Shown here piece after piece: positions 7,229 to 17,203 of a stretch of 64,000 bases of DNA. Numbering within the stretch: the first letter of the stretch is position 1; each line of letters begins with the position of its first letter. The notes under the pieces were generated by a model that ran no database searches, was not told the DNA's origin, and saw only the letters and a program-made list of their open reading frames with translations. The stretch is taken from contig JAEUTP010000008.1 of the NCBI GenBank assembly GCA_016787705.1, positions 620,001 to 684,000 on the forward strand, given 5' to 3'. The translations under genes were made by a program, and so were the position numbers. This stretch comes from Bacteroidia bacterium. GTDB lineage: Bacteria > Bacteroidota > Bacteroidia > B-17B0 > Aurantibacillaceae.

Positions 7229-9436
7229 CTATGGTTTTATTTTTACGATCTTAAATTCCGTTCTACGGTTTTGAGCGTGTTGTTCTTCTGTACATGGCAC
7301 AATTACTGTGCCTTCGCATTTACAATCGTTAATTAATTTCGATTCGCCATAACCTTTTCCATAGATACGGGCACCACTTATACCTTTTGAAATTACATAA
7401 CCAGCAGATGCTTTTGCACGCTTATCAGATAAAGCTAAGTTACCCGCTGCTCCACCCCTGCAATCAGAGTGTGAGCTTAATTCAATTGTAATACTTGGGT
7501 TTTGGGTTAATAACTGAACGATCTTATCCAATTCAATTTTTGCATCCGGACGTACAGTTGCTTTTCCTAAGTCAAAATAAATAGGCTGAAGATCTACAAC
7601 TTTTCCAATATCCGCGCCTAGTTTTATTTTATACATTTTTGTATTTAAATAATCATGTAACAAAACATAACCTTCTTTTTTTATGGTAATATCAACCGGA
7701 ACTATCTTGGTTAAATAACCTTCTTTTTCTAATTTAATAATATAAGAAAGATCATCGCCTACTTTTTTATCCTTATAAATATGACGGAAATCACCTTCTT
7801 TATCGGTTGTAAAACTTAAAAAATCATTTTTATTAAATCCATCCGTAATAGTAACTTTTACACCTTCAATTGGTGACAGATCATCAGCATCGGCAATTAA
7901 ACCAAGTAAACCAATAATTTTTTTCTCAACCAATACTTCTTTTTTCTCATTGGCCAATAATGCTAATTCTTCCTCTTTAATTACACCAACGCTTTCTTTA
8001 TAGCCTTGTTTGTTAGCTTTAATCTTATAATCCTTACCGGGAATAACATTTAATTTGATTTCCCCTTTATCATCTGATTTTGCTTCGTAAACCGGTTTAC
8101 CTGTTTCATCAATTAACACTACAGTTGCATCGGCAATTATTTCTTTAGATAAATTATCTTTTACAATTAAATTAATGGCACTGCTGATTATTGGACGTTT
8201 TGCAACAAAACTATAAATATCATCTTTTGTTGTGCCCCTGTTAGAAGTTAAATAACCCGTTGTTGTTGTTTTAGCATAAAAACCAAAATCATCAAATTGC
8301 GAATTTACAGGATAACCTAAATTTTGAGCTTCAAAATAAGAATCTTCTGCGGGCACCGTATAAAAAACATCCAACCCTCCTAAACCTATCTTACCATCGC
8401 TTGAATAAAATAAGATCTCATCTTCAAATAATTGAGGGAACATTTCTCTTCCTTCTGAATTTACTGCCTGGCCAAGGTTTTCAGGTTTTGTCCAACTGTT
8501 GTTCTCAAACCTGCTTACCCAAACATCGGTTAAACCCATAGTGCCCGGCATATCCGAAACAAAATATATTGTTTTTCCATCGCCGCTTATGGCGGGATGT
8601 CCGCAAGAATAATCATCACTATTGTATGGAAAATCAATCCACTCGCCCCATTCTTCACCTTCCTTTTTTCTGCTGAAAATTTTAAGATTCACTCTTCCGT
8701 CTTTACTTTTTTGATATTTGTTTTTAATAAAGTTGTTACGCGTAATGTATTGCATAGATCCATCTTTTGTAAAGCAGATAGGGCCTTCGTGTACTTTTGT
8801 TTTTAATCCTTCTTTTACGGCGTGTTCGTTTTTTACATCGTTACCTTCAATATATCCTTTGTAAATGTCAAGATAATATGAATCGTCCCAACCGTATTTA
8901 CGTCCCGCAACTGAAGTATTTCTTCTTGAAGAAAGGAAATACATTTCGTTATTTACAACATAAGGGCAAAAATCATTATCATCCGAGTTAATAGCTAATC
9001 TTTTTAAAGAATAATTGCTTGAATCTTTTTTTAATTCTTCGATCACCAGTTTTTTTCTGTTAATGTTATCACGAATAAGTTTATATTGGTTATCGTTGAT
9101 CTTAGAAAATACTTCTGATGCTTTTGAATAATTTGAGTTATATTTTAAAACCTGGTAATAATTATACAAGTCCTGATCGGACATACCTGTATTAGAATAT
9201 GCTTTATCATAATACACTTGTGCTTTACGGTAATCGCCCATATTTAAATTACTTTCGCCCGCGCGCACGTAATATTTAATTTTTGGATGTTTGCTTCGCG
9301 ATAACTCTTCATACATTTCAGAGGCAGAAACAAATTCTAAATTAGCAAAACGTTTATCGGCTAATTTTTCTTTAACCGATTGTGCTTTGGCAGCAAATGT
9401 TACAAAAATTAAAAGAGATACAATTATATTTTTCAT
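7229..9436 (-). CDS. OmpA-family envelope protein with TPR and beta-propeller regions (PorE-like)
   Basis: The 735-residue protein has a signal peptide (1-18, ending FAAKAQ), then TPR-like helices (about 25-130: YYVRAGESNLNMGDYRKAQVYYDKA). A WD40-like/PD40 propeller region spans about 145-415 (GHPAISGDGKTIYFVSDMPG, MFPQLFEDEILFYSSDGKIG.GGLDVFY). One or two carboxypeptidase-regulatory-like domains follow (about 420-600). The C-terminus is an OmpA peptidoglycan-binding domain (about 620-735) with ELSSHSDCRG, LSDKRAKASAGYVISKG and GYGES. This is the architecture of proteins that tether T9SS complexes or SprF/PorP-linked adhesins to peptidoglycan. It is the last gene of the operon, 30 bases after the PorP/SprF gene. 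Confidence 0.92.
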   Translation of the reverse strand: MKNIIVSLLIFVTFAAKAQSVKEKLADKRFANLEFVSASEMYEELSRSKHPKIKYYVRAGESNLNMGDYRKAQVYYDKAYSNTGMSDQDLYNYYQVLKYNSNYSKASEVFSKINDNQYKLIRDNINRKKLVIEELKKDSSNYSLKRLAINSDDNDFCPYVVNNEMYFLSSRRNTSVAGRKYGWDDSYYLDIYKGYIEGNDVKNEHAVKEGLKTKVHEGPICFTKDGSMQYITRNNFIKNKYQKSKDGRVNLKIFSRKKEGEEWGEWIDFPYNSDDYSCGHPAISGDGKTIYFVSDMPGTMGLTDVWVSRFENNSWTKPENLGQAVNSEGREMFPQLFEDEILFYSSDGKIGLGGLDVFYTVPAEDSYFEAQNLGYPVNSQFDDFGFYAKTTTTGYLTSNRGTTKDDIYSFVAKRPIISSAINLIVKDNLSKEIIADATVVLIDETGKPVYEAKSDDKGEIKLNVIPGKDYKIKANKQGYKESVGVIKEEELALLANEKKEVLVEKKIIGLLGLIADADDLSPIEGVKVTITDGFNKNDFLSFTTDKEGDFRHIYKDKKVGDDLSYIIKLEKEGYLTKIVPVDITIKKEGYVLLHDYLNTKMYKIKLGADIGKVVDLQPIYFDLGKATVRPDAKIELDKIVQLLTQNPSITIELSSHSDCRGGAAGNLALSDKRAKASAGYVISKGISGARIYGKGYGESKLINDCKCEGTVIVPCTEEQHAQNRRTEFKIVKIKP

Positions 9437-9466
9437 TTTATTAAGTTCTTTATATATGCTTTACTA

Positions 9467-10396
9467 TTAAAAATAACGTGGTGATTTAAGTGCTTTTTGA
9501 TTCGAAAGAAAATCAAAACCAATAATTATCTCATGTGTACTTGGACTGTATCTCCCCATATTATTGATCGAGTAATCATATGCATAGCCAACACGTAACT
9601 GCTTTGTAAAGTTGTAACAAATATTTGCCCCTGCGGCAGAACCATGACGGTACATTACACCAAACCAGATCTTATCATTAAATAAAGCAGATATGTTGGC
9701 ATCAATCGATAAAGGAGCATTTTGTGTATATTTAATAGCGCAACCAGGTTTAAGATCCCAAAGACTGTTTAATTTAAATACATAACCCGCAATAAAATAA
9801 TAATGCAATACTTGTTTTGAAGCAGAAAAGTTGGCATCCTTACTTAATTTATTAGGAATGATTTTTGGAGCAGTTAAGCCTACAAAAAAACGTTGGCCAT
9901 AATAATAAACACCTGCACCTGTATTAAATGTGTTTGTATTAAAGTTAGGGTTATTTGTTACTAAAGGATCTGTTTGATCGTTAACCGCTAAACCTGTTAG
10001 ATTATTTCTAATAAGATCGGCACCCGCACGAATACCAAAACACAAACGATCATTCTTTTGGTTTAAACGGATACGGTATGCAAAATCAGCAAACGCAGCA
10101 GTTTTATTGGTTGGCCCTATTATATCGTTTACAACGTTTAACCCAACACCAATAGATTCATTCATTAAAGGTGTATGCATAATAAAACTATTTGTTTTAG
10201 GAGCACCTTTCCATCCTGTCCACTGGCTACGGGCATCCAATACAACACTTAAGGCGTCGCGGCTACCTGCATAAGCCGGATTTAAGATAGAAGAATTGAA
10301 CATATAAAAAGAGTTTTGAACCTCTTGCTGCGCAGATAATGAAAGGCATAAACAACCTGCAATAATTAAACCTGCTATTTTTAAATTTTTGATCAT
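9467..10396 (-). CDS. PorP/SprF family type IX secretion-associated outer membrane protein
   Basis: The 309-residue protein has a signal peptide (about 1-22, ending SLSAQ) followed by the family's hallmark start QNSFYMFNSSILNPAYAGSRDALSVVL and RSQWTGWKGAP. The rest shows alternating barrel strands such as VGLNVVND, FADFAYRIRL, GAGVYYYGQRFFVGL and VGYAYDYSI, ending in a conserved S.THEI.IGF-like strand. Family members sit in the outer membrane and are usually encoded beside one type B T9SS adhesin, which they help secrete or hold at the surface. Here the neighbour upstream is exactly such an adhesin (10425-15254), which supports a dedicated partner role. Confidence 0.95.
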   Translation of the reverse strand: MIKNLKIAGLIIAGCLCLSLSAQQEVQNSFYMFNSSILNPAYAGSRDALSVVLDARSQWTGWKGAPKTNSFIMHTPLMNESIGVGLNVVNDIIGPTNKTAAFADFAYRIRLNQKNDRLCFGIRAGADLIRNNLTGLAVNDQTDPLVTNNPNFNTNTFNTGAGVYYYGQRFFVGLTAPKIIPNKLSKDANFSASKQVLHYYFIAGYVFKLNSLWDLKPGCAIKYTQNAPLSIDANISALFNDKIWFGVMYRHGSAAGANICYNFTKQLRVGYAYDYSINNMGRYSPSTHEIIIGFDFLSNQKALKSPRYF

Positions 10397-10424
10397 TTTT
10401 ATTTATTATCTCTTTTTAAAAAAA

Positions 10425-13400
10425 TTAATACTGTAATTGAATAAATCCTCTGATTACATCTGTTGCTTCGCCTGTACCAAGATCAAGTATGTAAAAATAT
10501 GTACTCGTTGGCAATTTGCTTGAACCGGTTTTACCTGCGCTATTCGGAGATCCATCCCAATCATTTTTGTATGGCTTAGCAGTGTAAACCGGATTACCCC
10601 AACGGTTAAATATCTGTAAACTATTATTAGGATAAGAATCTAAACCAGGTATTTCAAATACATCATTCTTACCATCACCGTTTGGTGTAAATATTTCAGG
10701 AATAACACCAAGGCTGTTTTTAACCGTAATAACAATATCTGCAGTTGATGTGCAGGCACCATTCATTGATACTAATGTAACCGTATATGTACCTGCAGGG
10801 AAAGTGTTGCTTGGGTTGGTTTGCGTAGAAGTGCCATTACCAAAATTCCATGAGTACGAAATAGCTCCTGTACTTTGATTGGTAAAGTTAACATTTAAAG
10901 GTGCCACACCTGTTATTGTGTTTTGTGTAAAGGCAGCTAATACAGATGTACTGTTAACACCAACTGTTTGTGTAGCTGTACAACCTGTAACATTATCAGT
11001 AACTAAAACTGTATAAACGCCTGCACCTGCTACTTCAGGGCTGGCAGTGTTAGAACCGTTAGTAATAGCCGGGCCATTCCAAACATAATTTACATTGGTA
11101 TTTGTTGATGTAGCATTTAAAGTAGTAGTGCCGGCAGCGCCACAAGGTAAATTACCTGCCGCACTTGCATTTAAAGTTGGAATAATTGTGTTGTTTGCAA
11201 CAGCAACTGTTTGTGTGGCCGTACAACCTGAATTATTATCTGTTACTGTTACTGTATACGTACCTGCGTTTGAAGTGCTGATATTTGGTGTAGTTGCACC
11301 TGTATTCCAACTATATGTTACAGCACCTGATGAGTTGGCGGTTAATGATACTGTACCTGTATTTGGCTGACAGCTGATACCTATACTAGAACTTGTTGTT
11401 ACATTAAGTGTTGGTGGCACATTGGTGCCTACAACAGGTATTGTAATAGAAGCACTGCTACATCCTGTTAATGTATTGGTAACTGTTAAACTGTAAGAAC
11501 CATTTTGATTTACCTGTACACTTGGATTATTTGCATTTCCAACAATGCCCGGACCAGACCATGTATAAGTTAAATTAGCGGCCGGCGTAAATGTTGGTGC
11601 AATGGTTACAATTGTATTTGTACAAGAAATGGTTTGCGCAGTACCTGTACCCGCTACAACACTTGGTGCAACAGTTGCATTGGCAACAGAAACAGTTGAA
11701 GTTGATAAACAACCGTTTGTTGCTTCCACAGTTACAGTGTAAAGACCCGCGGCAGTAAATGTTACTGAAGAATTATTTGCGGGACCAGAAATACCGGATG
11801 ACGGACTCCATGTATAACCACTGATAGCAACTGTTGAAGTTAAACCTACCGTTACATTTGGTGAACTGGTTAAACAGGTAATACTTGGATTAGAATTACT
11901 TAATGAAAAAGTTGGTGCGTTTGTGTTTGGTGATACGGTTGCCATTGCTGCGGCAGAGCTACAACCATTAGCTCCAGTAGCAATTAATGAGAAGGTACCA
12001 ATGCTTGAGCTTGTTACCTGGGCTGTAGCAGTATTACCCCCGCTTAATATAGATCCACCCGGAGGTGCTACCCACGAGTAACTTGTTGCACCTGTTGCCG
12101 ATCCACTGATGAATGCTGTTTGCGCAGGGCAAGCTAATAAAACATTGTTTGGATTTACAGTTACTGCACTTGGCGGAACTGTATTTGCTATTACGTTAAA
12201 AACAGCAGATCCTGAACAGCCGTTAGCCGGATTTGTTACCGTTACTGTATAATTTGTACTTACTGTCGGGTTAACTACAAGAGAAGATGTTGTTGGGCCT
12301 GCGCTCCAGCTGTAATTAAAAGCTGCGGCTGTTGGTGTTGGTGCTGTAGTTAATGTAGCTGTAGTGCTTGTACAATTAATAGTGTTTGTTGAGCTGGCAT
12401 TTGGTGTAATAGACGTATTGTTAGCCGATAAGTTATATGAAATTGTTGTGTTACAGTTATTGCTTGTATTTGTTACCGTTAAATTATATACACCCGCTAA
12501 ACTTCCGGTTACTGATGCTCCTGTGCTTGAGCCTACAATTCCCGGGCCGCTCCATGCATATGTTACACCTGTTGAAGGATTTGATGTTACTGTTGTTGAT
12601 TGTGTTGTATTGATACAGGTTAAAGTACCGCTGGAAGATGATGCGGAAACCGTTGGCTGATTTACCGATGGCGTAACTGTATACACGATTGAAGATGAAC
12701 AACCTGTTGTTGGGTGTATTGAAGTTAATGTATAAGTTGTTGCTCCGTTAACTGCCACTGTTGAGTTATTTGTTGCGCTCGCAAAACCGCCGGAAGAAGT
12801 CCATGAATAAGTACTGCCGGCAGGCGTTGCATTTCCCGATAGAATTACCACACTGCTTGAACCACAACCCGAAGCTGCGGTTTGGCTTCCAACAACCGAT
12901 AATGCCGGCGTAGCCAGATTAGCTGTAATATTTACCGTTGCTGCAGAAGTTGATGTACAACCATTGCTGGTACTTGTAACTGCCAATGAATAAACCGCCG
13001 CAGAAGTAACATTTACATTAGCATTATTTGCAGATCCTGAGATCGTTCCACCTGTCCATGTATAGGTTACACCTGAACCCGGCGCACCATTTATTGTTAC
13101 CGTTGGAGTATTACATGTAATTACCGGTGTTGAATTGATTACCGCCGTTGGTTTTACTGTTTGTGTAGTTACAGCAACTGCATTTGTATTTGTACATCCA
13201 TTAGTTGTATTTGTAACATTCAATGTATAAGTACCCGGACCACTTCCACTTGCATTTGCTGTGTTAGCGCCACTGCTAATTGACGAACCCGCAGGCGCAA
13301 CCCATGTATACGTAACACCCGATGTTGATGAGCTTAAATTTACTGCTCCGCTGGCACAGGTAACTGTTCCGGTTGAAGCCACATTGGGTACACCCTGAAC

Positions 13401-15254
13401 TGTATTTACATTGGCTGCTATTGTACCTAACTGCGAACAACCATTAGTTGTATTATAAACACTTACTGAATAAGTACCTGAGTTAGATCCGGTAGCAGCA
13501 GCTGAGTTGACACCTGATGTAATAGCAGCACCACTTGGGGCTGTCCATGTGTAATTTTGCCCGGCCTGGTTGGTAGTAGAAAGATTTATAGACATGTTGT
13601 TACATGTTACAGATCCGGTTGTTGCCGGTGAAATTGCAATTGATGTGTTTGGTGCTGCAATAGCTATAGTTGTTCCGTTCTTACATCCGTTTAATGTTGA
13701 AGTAACCCCTAAACTATATGTTCCACCGGCATTAATTAAAGGCGATGCGGTAGAACCGCCCGAAACAACTCCGGGGCCTGACCATGTGTAGGTTACTCCG
13801 CTTCCGGGTGAGCCGCTCAAATTCATAGATAATATTGCACAATTTAATACAGTTGGGCTCGAAATAGAAGGTGTAGGTAATATTGTGTTTACAGGCACAC
13901 TAACGGTTGTTACATTGGTAGAAGTACACCCTGCACCAGATGTAACAGTTAATGAAAAAGGTCCCGGGCCATTTACCACTGGGTTTGCAGTATTACCACC
14001 ACTCACAATTCCTGTTCCACTCCAAACATAAGTACCGCCACCCGAACCACCAAGAGATTGTGTAGGATTAGCGCAAGTAATCGATGCTGGTGTTGTACCC
14101 GCATTTGCAGTTGGAATAGGATTTACAGTAATTGTATTTGTAATGATCTCGGTACAAAAGCCTGACGCAATGGTTGCTGTATATGCAGTAGTTAAATTAG
14201 GAGATACGGTAATCCCCGAGGCGTTAGATCCTGTGCTCCAGGTATAGGTTGGTGAACCACCTGCTGCAACCGCAGTTAAATTGGTGCTTTGTCCGTTACA
14301 AATAGCACTGCTGGAGACGTTGACCGTAGAGACCGCGACCCCGGAAGACGCACTAACAGTATAATCACAGGCATTTCCCGCAAACCCATCTATCATAATG
14401 TAATAGGTATTGCCGGGTACAAACGAATTATAACTTAAAGTCATCACAGGTGCGTAAACGGCTTGTGATTGACAGGTAAGTAATGTAAATGCAGAACAGT
14501 TAGGTGTACTGTAAAGCCCTGCCTGCAAGCCTTGTGTAGCCGAAGCACAGTTCTGAACAGCAATATTAATATTTGCAGTAGTTGCGTTAGGAATAAATTT
14601 TATCCACGAATTATTTTCGATGGAACCACTGGCGCCGCAAAAAGGACCGCCACCAACAACTGCTAAATTCGTATTATCAGGTGTATACCAACCATTGGTA
14701 GCACCACAATAACCGTTCAAATCACAAATAGGAACTGCCGAAGAACAAACATCACTTGCCGGTAAATTACCGTTACAGTTTTGTGGCTGACAACCAATAA
14801 TGGCGTTCCACCCCCAGTCATTAACTGTATTATCTGATTTAAAATTGATGGTTAAGTAAGCGCCAGTAGATTGATAATTAAAAGGGTTGGCAATGTAGCC
14901 TGAAAGTGAAGCTAACGTAGGGCTTCCTACTGAAGGCCCATTTATAATTGTAAGGACATCGTACCCTGCTTCTGTATAAAAAGCATCTGTCGAGGATGTT
15001 CCAATTCCAAGCAATGACAATGGCAGAAAACTTATTTTCATTGGAATGGCTGGATTACCCGAATAAAAGGTAACTGTATAATTTTCATTATTACAATATG
15101 CCGGGTAACCAAATGCTGTGCATAGAAAGGTTGGAAATACATTTCCCCTACATGCCGTTACAGTTTGGTTATTATATGCATCCATATAATAATTCTGTGC
15201 ATTTAAACCTCTTGAACAAACAAATAAAATCAGTAGTAGATATATTTTTTTCAT
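10425..15254 (-). CDS. Giant T9SS type B surface adhesin with Ig-like repeats and gliding-motility C-terminal domain
   Basis: The 1609-residue protein has a signal peptide (1-19, ending RGLNAQ). A CUB-like N-terminal region (about 20-155) is followed by a Cys-containing beta domain (about 160-305, SIENNSWIKF...YYIMIDGFAG). About 14 consecutive Ig-like repeats of 70-85 residues follow (about 306-1430). Each typically has one Cys near the start, a Y/T-W-S/T core and one Cys in an NGC/TGC motif near the end, suggesting a disulfide per repeat. One PKD domain (SWNFGNGTS) precedes the C-terminal CHU_C domain (IFTPNGDGKNDVFEI, LQIFNRWGNPVY, NDWDG, TYFYIL), which is the type B T9SS signal. It heads the PorP/SprF-OmpA unit and probably mediates adhesion or gliding. 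Confidence 0.93.
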   Translation of the reverse strand: MKKIYLLLILFVCSRGLNAQNYYMDAYNNQTVTACRGNVFPTFLCTAFGYPAYCNNENYTVTFYSGNPAIPMKISFLPLSLLGIGTSSTDAFYTEAGYDVLTIINGPSVGSPTLASLSGYIANPFNYQSTGAYLTINFKSDNTVNDWGWNAIIGCQPQNCNGNLPASDVCSSAVPICDLNGYCGATNGWYTPDNTNLAVVGGGPFCGASGSIENNSWIKFIPNATTANINIAVQNCASATQGLQAGLYSTPNCSAFTLLTCQSQAVYAPVMTLSYNSFVPGNTYYIMIDGFAGNACDYTVSASSGVAVSTVNVSSSAICNGQSTNLTAVAAGGSPTYTWSTGSNASGITVSPNLTTAYTATIASGFCTEIITNTITVNPIPTANAGTTPASITCANPTQSLGGSGGGTYVWSGTGIVSGGNTANPVVNGPGPFSLTVTSGAGCTSTNVTTVSVPVNTILPTPSISSPTVLNCAILSMNLSGSPGSGVTYTWSGPGVVSGGSTASPLINAGGTYSLGVTSTLNGCKNGTTIAIAAPNTSIAISPATTGSVTCNNMSINLSTTNQAGQNYTWTAPSGAAITSGVNSAAATGSNSGTYSVSVYNTTNGCSQLGTIAANVNTVQGVPNVASTGTVTCASGAVNLSSSTSGVTYTWVAPAGSSISSGANTANASGSGPGTYTLNVTNTTNGCTNTNAVAVTTQTVKPTAVINSTPVITCNTPTVTINGAPGSGVTYTWTGGTISGSANNANVNVTSAAVYSLAVTSTSNGCTSTSAATVNITANLATPALSVVGSQTAASGCGSSSVVILSGNATPAGSTYSWTSSGGFASATNNSTVAVNGATTYTLTSIHPTTGCSSSIVYTVTPSVNQPTVSASSSSGTLTCINTTQSTTVTSNPSTGVTYAWSGPGIVGSSTGASVTGSLAGVYNLTVTNTSNNCNTTISYNLSANNTSITPNASSTNTINCTSTTATLTTAPTPTAAAFNYSWSAGPTTSSLVVNPTVSTNYTVTVTNPANGCSGSAVFNVIANTVPPSAVTVNPNNVLLACPAQTAFISGSATGATSYSWVAPPGGSILSGGNTATAQVTSSSIGTFSLIATGANGCSSAAAMATVSPNTNAPTFSLSNSNPSITCLTSSPNVTVGLTSTVAISGYTWSPSSGISGPANNSSVTFTAAGLYTVTVEATNGCLSTSTVSVANATVAPSVVAGTGTAQTISCTNTIVTIAPTFTPAANLTYTWSGPGIVGNANNPSVQVNQNGSYSLTVTNTLTGCSSASITIPVVGTNVPPTLNVTTSSSIGISCQPNTGTVSLTANSSGAVTYSWNTGATTPNISTSNAGTYTVTVTDNNSGCTATQTVAVANNTIIPTLNASAAGNLPCGAAGTTTLNATSTNTNVNYVWNGPAITNGSNTASPEVAGAGVYTVLVTDNVTGCTATQTVGVNSTSVLAAFTQNTITGVAPLNVNFTNQSTGAISYSWNFGNGTSTQTNPSNTFPAGTYTVTLVSMNGACTSTADIVITVKNSLGVIPEIFTPNGDGKNDVFEIPGLDSYPNNSLQIFNRWGNPVYTAKPYKNDWDGSPNSAGKTGSSKLPTSTYFYILDLGTGEATDVIRGFIQLQY

Positions 15255-15295
15255 GATAGAAATTTTCTTGTTTTAGATAATTTTAACTTAAACTG

Positions 15296-15712
15296 CTATT
15301 TAATACGATCTATTTTTTTGACCTCAGTTCTGTTAGGTTCGGTATAATTAGCGGCTATTTCCTGTGATGAAATAGTTTGATTCTTATAAACCACCGTATA
15401 TATTTCAAGTTGTTTTAAGAATGTTTCAAAATCCTTTATAGAGGTCTTGTTAACCGATTTAAGATGAATTCTGCCATAACTCTTTTCAGCAAAAAATTCC
15501 TTCTCAACAATGGTAAAAACGCTTTGCTGGTTTATTTTTTCAACGAGTGCATCCATATCGCTTTTAGCAATTTGGGTAATTGATAAACCGGCATTTATTG
15601 CCTGGTTGGATGCATCTATCATTTTAACTTCTGTCTTATAATTCTGGCCAAAAGAAAAGCTGGTACTTAATATAAAAACCAGCAGGGCAAAGGGAGTAAG
15701 AAACAACTTCAT
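15296..15712 (-). CDS. Small secreted protein of unknown function
   Basis: A 138-residue protein with a signal peptide (about 1-22, SFSFGQ). The mature part contains no motif I recognise. It has mixed alpha/beta character, with the repeated stems NYKTEVKMIDAS and NRTEVKKIDRIK near the two ends and no Cys. It lies 41 bases upstream of the giant adhesin gene on the same strand and may be the first gene of that operon, so it could be a periplasmic or surface accessory. That link rests on position only. Confidence 0.7.
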   Translation of the reverse strand: MKLFLTPFALLVFILSTSFSFGQNYKTEVKMIDASNQAINAGLSITQIAKSDMDALVEKINQQSVFTIVEKEFFAEKSYGRIHLKSVNKTSIKDFETFLKQLEIYTVVYKNQTISSQEIAANYTEPNRTEVKKIDRIK

Positions 15713-15748
15713 TGTTAATTTTTTATAAATTTTGATTACGAATATAGT

Positions 15749-15771
15749 AAAAAAAACGGCATAGCAATGCC
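15749..15771 (-). terminator. Intrinsic terminator downstream of cinA
   Basis: On the minus strand GGCAT-TGCT-ATGCC forms a 5-bp stem with a 4-base loop, followed by G and eight Ts. It lies 65 bases after the cinA stop codon and before the 15296-15712 gene, which marks those as separate transcripts. Confidence 0.7.
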
Positions 15772-15835
15772 TAAAAGGTGTTTAGTAGGCCACTAATTCA
15801 ATTTAGAGGGCAAATTTTAACAAATCAGCGAAAAT

Positions 15836-17098
15836 CTAAATGCTTTTTAGAATGAACTTTCTCAATACATTTAAGGCATAATTGGCCGACATAATTATGT
15901 TTCGCTGCCTGTTATCACCAAAAATAAACTTTAAAGCCAGCGTTTTTTCTTTTGAAGCAACGGCTACCCAGACTGTACCAACCGGCTTTTCGGCTGTACC
16001 ACCCGTAGGGCCTGCAATTCCGGAAATAGCCAATGAAAAATCAGCATCAAACTTTTTACGCACATTTTCGGCGAGTTGTTTAACACACTCTTCACTAACA
16101 GCGCCAACATTGGCAAATATTGCTTCATCTACTTGTAAAAGTTCGTGTTTTGCCTTATTGGTGTAGGGTACAATAGCGCCTTTAAAAATATCCGATGCTC
16201 CTGCAACACCGGTAATAAGTGAAGAAACATAACCCCCTGTACAACTTTCAGCCAACGCCATTGTTTGTTTTCTTTCACGCAACAACTTGCTTACAACATC
16301 AGCCAATGAGGGCGTTTCTTCTCCGTAATTTTCATAACCAAAAATGTAAGTATCGATTATTGTTTTTAGTTTTTCAATCTCTTCATCAACATTTTTTTTC
16401 AATAGATCTTTATTCGGGCCAAGCGTAGAAAGTCGTAAGCGAACAACTCCCAACTGCGGTAAATAGGCCAGTTTTATATTCTTTTTAGCCAATTCATCTT
16501 CCCAGGGCTCTATCAGTTCTGCTAACGCACTCTCTCCTATTCCATTAGTAAGAACAGTTTTGTGGTAAATGTGCGGCAAATTATTTTCGCGTTTTATTTT
16601 TGGTAAAACGGTTTCCAGAATCATTGCTTTCATCTCATATGGAACGCCAGGCAAACTAATAAAAACAGTGTTATCCTTTTTCATCCACATGCCGGGTGCA
16701 GTACCATTTGGATTATGAACAACAAAACATCCTTTTGGCACCAATCCCTGTTTACGGTTTATTTCTGTTAATTCTTTTCCGCGCTTAATAAAAAAAGAAG
16801 CTACGTGTTTTACTATTTCTTCATCTAAAATTAACTCTGCATTAAAATATTTTGAAAATGTCTTTTTGGTAATATCATCTTTTGTTGCGCCTAAGCCACC
16901 GGTAATAAAAACGAAATCGGCTCTGCTTTTTGCATCATCAAAGGCCCTGATAATGGATGCTTCATCATCTGCAACACTAGCCATGTGAACAATTTTAATG
17001 CCTAGTAAATTTAACTCCTGTGCTATCCAAACGCTGTTTGTATTTGTTATCTGGCCAATTAAAATCTCATCGCCAATGGTTAGAATTTCTGCTTTCAT
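15836..17098 (-). CDS. cinA: CinA family protein (competence/damage-inducible, nicotinamide-nucleotide amidase)
   Basis: A two-domain protein of 420 residues. Residues 1-170 are the molybdopterin-binding-like (MoCF) domain, with TIGDEILIGQITNTNS, FITGGLGATKDDITKK and SLPGVPYEMKAM, associated with ADP-ribose pyrophosphatase activity in the family. Residues about 260-415 are the CinA amidase domain (LAESCTGGYVSSLITG, GASDIFKGAIVPYTNKAKH, ISGIAGPTGGTAEKPVGTVW), which deamidates nicotinamide mononucleotide in pyridine-nucleotide salvage. Length and motifs are typical. It is transcribed alone on the minus strand, divergent from the DUF4197 gene at 17204, with a terminator at 15749-15771. Confidence 0.96.
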   Translation of the reverse strand: MKAEILTIGDEILIGQITNTNSVWIAQELNLLGIKIVHMASVADDEASIIRAFDDAKSRADFVFITGGLGATKDDITKKTFSKYFNAELILDEEIVKHVASFFIKRGKELTEINRKQGLVPKGCFVVHNPNGTAPGMWMKKDNTVFISLPGVPYEMKAMILETVLPKIKRENNLPHIYHKTVLTNGIGESALAELIEPWEDELAKKNIKLAYLPQLGVVRLRLSTLGPNKDLLKKNVDEEIEKLKTIIDTYIFGYENYGEETPSLADVVSKLLRERKQTMALAESCTGGYVSSLITGVAGASDIFKGAIVPYTNKAKHELLQVDEAIFANVGAVSEECVKQLAENVRKKFDADFSLAISGIAGPTGGTAEKPVGTVWVAVASKEKTLALKFIFGDNRQRNIIMSANYALNVLRKFILKSI

Positions 17099-17160
17099 AT
17101 TTTTAACAAGAGAGAATTTTTATTTCACAAAATTTAAAACCATCAATGCCATCAATAGTT

Positions 17161-17168
17161 TATATTTG
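17161..17168 (+). promoter_or_regulatory. Possible -7 element TATATTTG before the DUF4197 gene
   Basis: A perfect TAnnTTTG match lies 35 bases upstream of the ATG at 17204, inside the 105-base divergent spacer shared with cinA. The nearest TTTA (17133-17136) is 24 bases away, a little far for a -33 element, so support is partial. Confidence 0.4.
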
Positions 17169-17203
17169 TTATAAATTTATCAATTATACCAATACATCCC
17201 TAT

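Noticed and set aside
11095..11370. Valine-rich open frame on the plus strand inside the adhesin gene
   Set aside because: Antisense shadow of Thr/Asn/Pro-rich repeats; many such frames occur in this gene and none has a start or promoter.
10425..15254. Repetitive DNA that could be mistaken for a repeat array
   Set aside because: The repeats are protein-level Ig-like units of 210-255 bases with diverged DNA and no regular spacers, so it is not a CRISPR or satellite array.
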